In this document: in pieces, positions 59,322 to 64,000 of the stretch
How the letters are laid out: each line of letters starts with the position of its first letter
Numbering within the stretch: position 1 is the stretch's first letter
Source: Tuberibacillus calidus DSM 17572
Lineage (GTDB): Bacteria; Bacillota; Bacilli; Bacillales; Sporolactobacillaceae
Length of the DNA: 64,000 bases
Assembly: GCF_000430685.1 (NCBI RefSeq)
Contig: NZ_AUMM01000017.1
Span: 1 to 64,000 of the forward strand
Direction of reading: 5' to 3'
Position numbers and translations under genes: made by a program
The notes under the pieces: model-generated
Told to the model about the DNA's origin: nothing
Database searches by the model: none
What the model saw: only the letters and a program-made list of their open reading frames with translations

Positions 59322-60242
59322 TTATGAGGAAATTAGCCCCTGTTTAATTTGCCATTCTCGGTAATTTTTTGCCGTTGTTAAATAGGTTTTCCGGGTTCTG
59401 GGGTCACGGGCCGCCCGATAAGAAATAGGCTCAACACCATAGGATTCTAAATCGGGTAAAACGACACAACGACAATAGGGATGACTCGGATACTTCGGGA
59501 GTTTGTCCAATTCATAATATTTCCCGTCAAATTCCCTACAAATATGGCAAGTCCTTTCATCAAGAGTCGCCAACCATTGATATTTTCCACTATAATGCCC
59601 TTTTTCATTGAACGCTAATAGGGCAGAATCAATTCTTTTACGTTGTTGCTCAGTTTGGTAAATGCGTTGGGTGTTTTTTATTCCGGTTTCAAGTTTTTTC
59701 TTTGTAATCTGTGTGGCATCTGTTAAAGTGAGGCCGGTGGATGAGGAAGTAAAGATAGATAAATAAAGGTTATTAGCTAATTGCCCTTTATGCTTTGATA
59801 AGGTATCCGAAAAATGCTCACCATACCAAATGGAATTCATTATTTTATTTCGTTCACCGGAGGTTAAGGGCTTAACCTGATTGGTTTTTATCATTCCAAG
59901 AGAAAACAAAAGGAATAAAGAATAGTTGTGTTCATCTTCAACAATGCTATTAAGTTGATGATTTAATAATTTTAACTCCTCTTTCCCTTGTTCCTTAATA
60001 ATGTCTTGAATATCCTTTTTAATCGTCAAATAACGTTTATATTTGAGGAGTTCTTCTTGTTTTAATTTCCCGTCTTTATCCCCGTATTTCTCAAACAAAA
60101 TAGCTAGATAGGTCCTAAGTTTTCCGTGTGATGATTGATAAAGTTTCGTAAGACTTGTTAGAAAGGCTTTTTCCTGTTTTAAAATGACATTATTTCGATA
60201 ATCCACAATGGAATAACCCAAAGTGTTTCGATTATTCGCCAT
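59322..60242 (-). CDS. Phage head morphogenesis protein (SPP1 gp7-like)
   Basis: A 306-residue minor head protein. The C-terminal domain has the hallmark DERTCHICREFDGKYYELD, then PSHPYCRCVVLPDL (about residues 225-265), with paired Cys/His like the SPP1 gp7/Mu gpF family. The start ATG 60242 follows GGAGG inside the portal gene end (11-base overlap), and the longer frame at 60266 is rejected. SPP1 gp7 binds the portal and helps DNA ejection. Confidence 0.85.
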   Translation of the reverse strand: MANNRNTLGYSIVDYRNNVILKQEKAFLTSLTKLYQSSHGKLRTYLAILFEKYGDKDGKLKQEELLKYKRYLTIKKDIQDIIKEQGKEELKLLNHQLNSIVEDEHNYSLFLLFSLGMIKTNQVKPLTSGERNKIMNSIWYGEHFSDTLSKHKGQLANNLYLSIFTSSSTGLTLTDATQITKKKLETGIKNTQRIYQTEQQRKRIDSALLAFNEKGHYSGKYQWLATLDERTCHICREFDGKYYELDKLPKYPSHPYCRCVVLPDLESYGVEPISYRAARDPRTRKTYLTTAKNYREWQIKQGLISS

Positions 60243-61626
60243 TTGGATCCTCCATTGTTGGTTCACCTAAATTAATAGGGGTGCCTTGTTCTTCTTCAAT
60301 GCGTTTTAACTCCTCTTCTGCGTTGTCAACTTTAGAAATAAATTTCTCAATAACTGTACGGTGAGACAATACACCTAAAGCCTTCACAGCGGTCTCAATT
60401 TCATCAGAAATATTGACCGGCATGGATTTATTAAAACTGATATTTACATCTCGATAAGCCCCACTGGAATAGAAATCTCCCAAGCCTTGTTTTTCTAAAG
60501 CAATCGCAATCAGTTTTAAGCGTTTCCTTAAGCCCTTCACGAAAGCTTTTATTTTGGCATTTGATTTAATATCGGTTCCGGAATGTTTAATTTGGAGGGC
60601 TATCCCAGAATCAGCCGTGATTTGGCCTTCTTTGGTGAAAAGGTCAGGAGTAAACGAAAGAATAAAGATTTTTCGAACCAGACGATTTAAGAATAATTCG
60701 TAGGCTTCAATGTTATTATCCCACTGCAGGAATTTGGCGTCGGCTTGTGTTTGGCTATCGCTTGTAAATTCCAAAAGGCGAGCTTTTCGCATTCGGTCGA
60801 CTTCTTCTCTTGCTTCTTCTTCTGATAATCCAGCTGTTAATCCGAGGTTGATTAAAACCAAATAAGGGTCGCTGTTGTATTCTATCGTATCCGCAATCGC
60901 CGACATGGCTTTGTTGTAGCCGTCGATGAGGTTAACAATGTTTTTAATATCTGATTGTCCACCAATTTCATTAGTGGATTTATTTTCGTATACCACAACA
61001 GGGATTTGTTCAAAATAATGGGGTTTGGGGTATCCTTGTTCGATATATAGATTGTCTTCAATAATCTCATATCGTTCGATTTGTGTATCAGAATAAATTT
61101 CAACTTTAGTGATATCTTTTTTTTCATAACTGTTCCCTTGAGGTACCCACCGTTCAACTTCATAATGACGCAAGGCATACTCTTTATTGTTAAAATTAAA
61201 AAACACCCATTCTGTCGATGGGGTTTCGATTAATTGAATATTTCCTTGTGGGTCAATATTAACAATTTCCACAGCTTCCCCACGAATAGCCGCTGATTTT
61301 CCGATCGATGCGGTATGGAATTCTTCGTCGTTATCGTGGTTAATAACCCGTAAATAATCAATAAATTTTTTGGCAGCCGGATTGTCTTTTGAATCGTAAC
61401 TGATTGGATTTGAAAATAAATAGCTATGGTTGGTTTCAATAACCAACTCTGCAAAATTGAATTTCAAAATATTATTAGGTTTATTAAGGTCGTCGGTTTT
61501 TTTATCGACATCATTTTCCCCTAAATAATAGGTCATATATTTATTTTGTTCGTTAATTTTTGAAGCATTACTGTTAATTAAATCATTAATGAAGTCAAGC
61601 AGACTTTTATCGCTTAAACCTTCCAT
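60232..61626 (-). CDS. Phage portal protein (SPP1 gp6-like)
   Basis: A 464-residue portal subunit whose dodecamer forms the DNA entry pore. NKYMTYYLGENDVDKKTDDL, NKPNNILKFNFAELVIETNH, EQIPVVVYENKSTNEIGGQS, DIKNIVNLIDGYNKAMSAIA and GQITADSGIALQIKHSGTDI are the conserved blocks. ATG 61626 follows AAAGGGGG. It lies between the terminase large gene and the head morphogenesis gene as expected. Confidence 0.93.
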   Translation of the reverse strand: MEGLSDKSLLDFINDLINSNASKINEQNKYMTYYLGENDVDKKTDDLNKPNNILKFNFAELVIETNHSYLFSNPISYDSKDNPAAKKFIDYLRVINHDNDEEFHTASIGKSAAIRGEAVEIVNIDPQGNIQLIETPSTEWVFFNFNNKEYALRHYEVERWVPQGNSYEKKDITKVEIYSDTQIERYEIIEDNLYIEQGYPKPHYFEQIPVVVYENKSTNEIGGQSDIKNIVNLIDGYNKAMSAIADTIEYNSDPYLVLINLGLTAGLSEEEAREEVDRMRKARLLEFTSDSQTQADAKFLQWDNNIEAYELFLNRLVRKIFILSFTPDLFTKEGQITADSGIALQIKHSGTDIKSNAKIKAFVKGLRKRLKLIAIALEKQGLGDFYSSGAYRDVNISFNKSMPVNISDEIETAVKALGVLSHRTVIEKFISKVDNAEEELKRIEEEQGTPINLGEPTMEDPNGE

Positions 61627-61688
61627 ATTGTCCCCCTTTCTGATTTTCAATAACTTTTAATAATGGTTAATAATTGTTATTGAAAATT

Positions 61689-62921
61689 TTACAAACCGAA
61701 GGCATGCTTACTTAAACCTATCCTTCTATGGTTTTTATTCATTTCCATATTTAAGGCATATCGTAAAGCATCGAGTAAATGGTTATTTGCATCTACGGGC
61801 TTGTCCAAATATTCGTTTGTTTTATTGTCTTTCATGTATTGATAGGTTTGGATCTCCTTAATAAACTCCACACAAGATGGATGGATAATAAGTTTTCGAG
61901 ATTTAATCCAATCAATTCCAAAATTAATTGAATTCCTTCCTTTTTTCGTTGGTCGTGCATTTTTAAATCCAGCCCGCCTTAATTCTTCAATGCGGTCTGG
62001 CTCCGCAGAATCACAAATAAGAATATCTCTAAGACTCATTCGCTTTTTTAATTCTTGAGCTAAATCACTAGTGGTCAAGCCACTCTTTTTAAATTCCCGA
62101 CAAACATAAATGGTTTCAGCCTTTTTGTCGTACGCCACTTCTATCCAGGCCATCGGGTCGTTAAAACCGAAATCATTTCCATAATAAAAATTATCAAGTA
62201 GGGATATATCAAAATCTTTAATGGAGTAATTTGGATAAACCATTTTTCCTAATTGGCCAAATTCCCCTAAGGCATATATTCGATAGTAGTTTTCATCTTT
62301 GTTTTTTAAATTTTCAAGTGTTCTTTTATAGGAATCATCTAAAAAGGGATTATCAAGATAGGTGGTTTTAATAATTGTGGTATGTTCTGGGGTGTTATCG
62401 AAGAAATATTTCTTTAACCAGTGGTGTTCGGATATCGGGTTAAATGTGATGATGATTTGTTTATAAGTTTTGGTTTTTCCCCTTAAACGTAGGTCGAGTT
62501 GTTGAAAATCTTCCTGAGTTAACTCTGTTGCTTCTTCGACCCATATGGAAGTAATCCCAGCAATGGATTTTAGTTTTTCTGGATCGTCGATTCCGACAAA
62601 TAATATTTTATTTCCGTTAAGGTTGCATGTGATTTCAAGAGGCGATTTAGTAACCGTGAAATATGGATATAGTCCCCATCTTGAAATAGTATCTTTTAAT
62701 AATTCGTAAACGGAATTTTTCAGGGTTGCAGCGACTTTTCGCACGACCAAAAACCTTTGATTTTTCTCTTTGAGAAGACGAAAAAGGATTTTTTGGGATG
62801 CAAAAACAGATTTACCTGACCCCGCCCCGCCATAAAGAATTAAATAACGGTCAGTATTTTCAAGAGCGTGGTGCTTTAAATAAACCGGAGCAAAAACCTT
62901 TTTGGAAATGTTAATATTCAA
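61689..62921 (-). CDS. Terminase large subunit
   Basis: A 410-residue packaging motor of the PBSX/SPP1 type. Walker A is GGAGSGKS (about residues 31-38), followed by QKILFRLLKEKNQRFLVVRK, a Walker B region SIWVEEATELTQEDFQQLDL and the coupling motif ITFNPISEHHWLKKYF. The C-terminal RNase H-like nuclease part includes FGFNDPMAWIE and DSAEPDRIEELRR. It drives ATP-powered DNA translocation and cuts the concatemer. Its ATG directly abuts the stop of the small subunit gene (62922). Confidence 0.94.
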   Translation of the reverse strand: MNINISKKVFAPVYLKHHALENTDRYLILYGGAGSGKSVFASQKILFRLLKEKNQRFLVVRKVAATLKNSVYELLKDTISRWGLYPYFTVTKSPLEITCNLNGNKILFVGIDDPEKLKSIAGITSIWVEEATELTQEDFQQLDLRLRGKTKTYKQIIITFNPISEHHWLKKYFFDNTPEHTTIIKTTYLDNPFLDDSYKRTLENLKNKDENYYRIYALGEFGQLGKMVYPNYSIKDFDISLLDNFYYGNDFGFNDPMAWIEVAYDKKAETIYVCREFKKSGLTTSDLAQELKKRMSLRDILICDSAEPDRIEELRRAGFKNARPTKKGRNSINFGIDWIKSRKLIIHPSCVEFIKEIQTYQYMKDNKTNEYLDKPVDANNHLLDALRYALNMEMNKNHRRIGLSKHAFGL

Positions 62922-63308
62922 TTATTCATCATCTACCAAACGAACATTTATTTCTGTTTCGACATTTGCATTTACATCAACTTTTTCCAAGAATGCTCCG
63001 TGGGATTTTGCGATTAATTCCGAAACCTTTATTCTGTCCTTCATTTCTAATCCTTCATCCCTTAAAACCTTACTCCAAAATTCCCTCACTTCTTCGATAT
63101 CGGCAATGCGTTCGGATTCCAATTGTTTATTGCGTTTTGCTATATATTCCTTAATTACTGGTTTTGATAAATTTTCAATTCCTATCTTGTATGCAGTTTT
63201 TGGAGAGTATCCAGCCATTTTAGCCGCCCAGGTGGCATTCGGATTTTGGATATAGTAATCACAAAACCGTTTTTGTTTTTCCGTCATTTTCTCTTTTGTT
63301 TTTGGCAT
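62922..63308 (-). CDS. Terminase small subunit
   Basis: A 128-residue DNA-recognition subunit: an N-terminal helix-turn-helix region (MTEKQKRFCDYYIQNPNATW, AAKMAGYSPKTAYKIGIENL) and a C-terminal oligomerisation part (VREFWSKVLRDEGLEMKDRI) of the PBSX/Terminase_2 family. AAAGGGGG precedes ATG 63308. It starts the late gene run seen in this window. It should bind the pac site, which could lie within or near this gene. Confidence 0.92.
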   Translation of the reverse strand: MPKTKEKMTEKQKRFCDYYIQNPNATWAAKMAGYSPKTAYKIGIENLSKPVIKEYIAKRNKQLESERIADIEEVREFWSKVLRDEGLEMKDRIKVSELIAKSHGAFLEKVDVNANVETEINVRLVDDE

Positions 63309-63511
63309 TTAAGTCCCCCTTTCTTTAAATTCTCAATAACTATCAATAATAGTTCATAACAGTTATGAAAAAATTATATAGAGTTGATTGACTTCTTAAA
63401 ATTGAACTAGTTTAACTCTCAATCACTATTAAAAAAAATTATGGGAAATATGGACAAAATGTGTGGATTTTGTTAGATTGTAAATGTTAACACTAAAAAA
63501 AGGAGAATAAT

Positions 63512-63781
63512 ATGGAAAAAGAAAACACGGTGTCGATAACTATCGACCTGAACAAATTCAAAATAGTACACATGGAAAAAGACCCAGAAAAAGCATTCAT
63601 TATCACTTATTATGACTATTTATTTTTTACCGCGTGGTTTTTAAAAGATGAAGCAACCTATAAATTTCTTGATCTTCAAATTAAACACGCGTTTTTAAGT
63701 GGTATTGAACATAGGAAGACGGTATACATCGAAAACTGGAGTGAATTTCACAAAATTTTATATGAAAAAGTGAATGAGTAA
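63512..63781 (+). CDS. Isolated plus-strand small phage protein
   Basis: An 89-residue protein (MEKENTVSITIDLNKFKIVH...), acidic-aromatic, with strong AAAGGAG before ATG 63512. It is on the plus strand just upstream of the terminase genes and so opposite to them, followed by the convergent 58-codon gene. No family is recognised. Like the gene at 54745 it may be accessory cargo or an early regulator. Confidence 0.55.
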   Translation: MEKENTVSITIDLNKFKIVHMEKDPEKAFIITYYDYLFFTAWFLKDEATYKFLDLQIKHAFLSGIEHRKTVYIENWSEFHKILYEKVNE

Positions 63782-63794
63782 AAATTCCAATTAC

Positions 63795-63971
63795 TTAATA
63801 GGCTTTAAATTCAAAACTTGACGGGTCTGTTAATGTTTCGTGTTCGCGTTGTTTTTTTAATCGACGGCGGGTCTGCCGAGATTCGTTATCGATGAATTTT
63901 TCCCAAGCTTCTTTATCTCTGTAATGTTTGTGTTTTAAGTTTTGATAAATTTTTCTTACTTCTGAATCCAT
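63795..63971 (-). CDS. Small basic phage protein
   Basis: A 58-residue protein (MDSEVRKIYQNLKHKHYRDK...) rich in Lys, Arg and His, ending DPSSFEFKAY. GGAGG lies 6 bases before ATG 63971. It is too short for most ORF cut-offs. Similar small basic proteins (HNH-associated or early regulators) occur upstream of terminases, but no family is recognised. Confidence 0.55.
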   Translation of the reverse strand: MDSEVRKIYQNLKHKHYRDKEAWEKFIDNESRQTRRRLKKQREHETLTDPSSFEFKAY

Positions 63972-64000
63972 GTCCTACCTCCATTCGGACAAAAATTAAT

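Larger units (their letters stand above)
41931..64000. mobile_element. Prophage (late region) inserted in prkA; extends past the window
   Basis: From the prkA junction the genes are those of a tailed phage: lysis genes, fibre and tail genes, tape measure, tail tube, connectors, capsid, scaffold, portal (SPP1 gp6-like) and terminases, all on the minus strand. Base composition is more AT-rich than the host side. Integrase, repressor, replication and the 5' end of prkA are not in view and should be beyond base 64000. Confidence 0.93.

Noticed and set aside
1-64000. tRNA, rRNA genes or insertion sequences
   Set aside because: I found no cloverleaf with a GTTCRA-type arm, no rRNA-like segment and no transposase. 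A full search with dedicated models was not possible.

Overview
The window is from a spore-forming member of the Bacillales (Firmicutes). Supporting this are SpoVR, YhbH, the C-terminal part of PrkA, a GerA-type germination receptor operon, four GerPA/GerPF-like genes, a Gly/His-rich coat-like protein, a YjzC-like protein, KimA behind a c-di-AMP riboswitch, and strong AGGAGG-type ribosome binding sites. I cannot name the species. RF3 (prfC), which B. subtilis lacks as far as I recall, is present.

Layout. 1-7.8 kb: edge of a DCC-family gene, a cystine-type ABC transporter operon (tcyABC-like), a lipoprotein cyclophilin, a branched-chain aminotransferase and a cluster of probable spore-surface and germination genes. 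7.8-10.1 kb: kimA with its riboswitch and terminator. 10.2-14.1 kb: a possible small spore protein and the copper genes ycnJ, ycnK and ycnI. 14.2-18.9 kb: a radical SAM protein, a TetR/oxidoreductase pair with a visible operator, and an AraC-type gene split by a nonsense codon. 19.2-24.5 kb: spoVR, mrr, and a PadR / DUF1048 / DrrAB-type exporter unit. 25.3-29.4 kb: a gerA-type operon (A, B with a frameshift, C, and a small D-like gene). 29.9-41.9 kb: housekeeping genes (CorC-type transporter, prfC, pgcA, a HAD phosphatase, CBS protein, ComEC-like hydrolase, yhbH, signal peptidase) ending in the C-terminal 343 codons of prkA.

From about 41.93 kb to the window end lies the late half of a tailed-phage prophage: small and large terminase, portal, head morphogenesis, scaffold, capsid, connectors, tail tube, a tail chaperone with a -1 frameshift, tape measure, tail and fibre proteins, holins and endolysin, all on the minus strand. 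An erf recombination pair and two isolated small genes are on the plus strand. No integrase, repressor or replication genes are in view, so the element continues beyond base 64000, where the 5' part of prkA should also lie.

The main discovery candidate is this prophage inside prkA. PrkA is a sporulation-associated kinase that works with YhbH and SpoVR, both present here. The arrangement resembles skin in sigK and SPbeta in spsM, where a prophage is excised in the mother cell to rebuild a sporulation gene. Other notable structures are two unrelated tandem arrays of about 143 bp (with a second locus at 10.5 kb) and 146 bp units, a dispersed intergenic repeat family with at least nine copies, and an internally duplicated discoidin-domain phage fibre.
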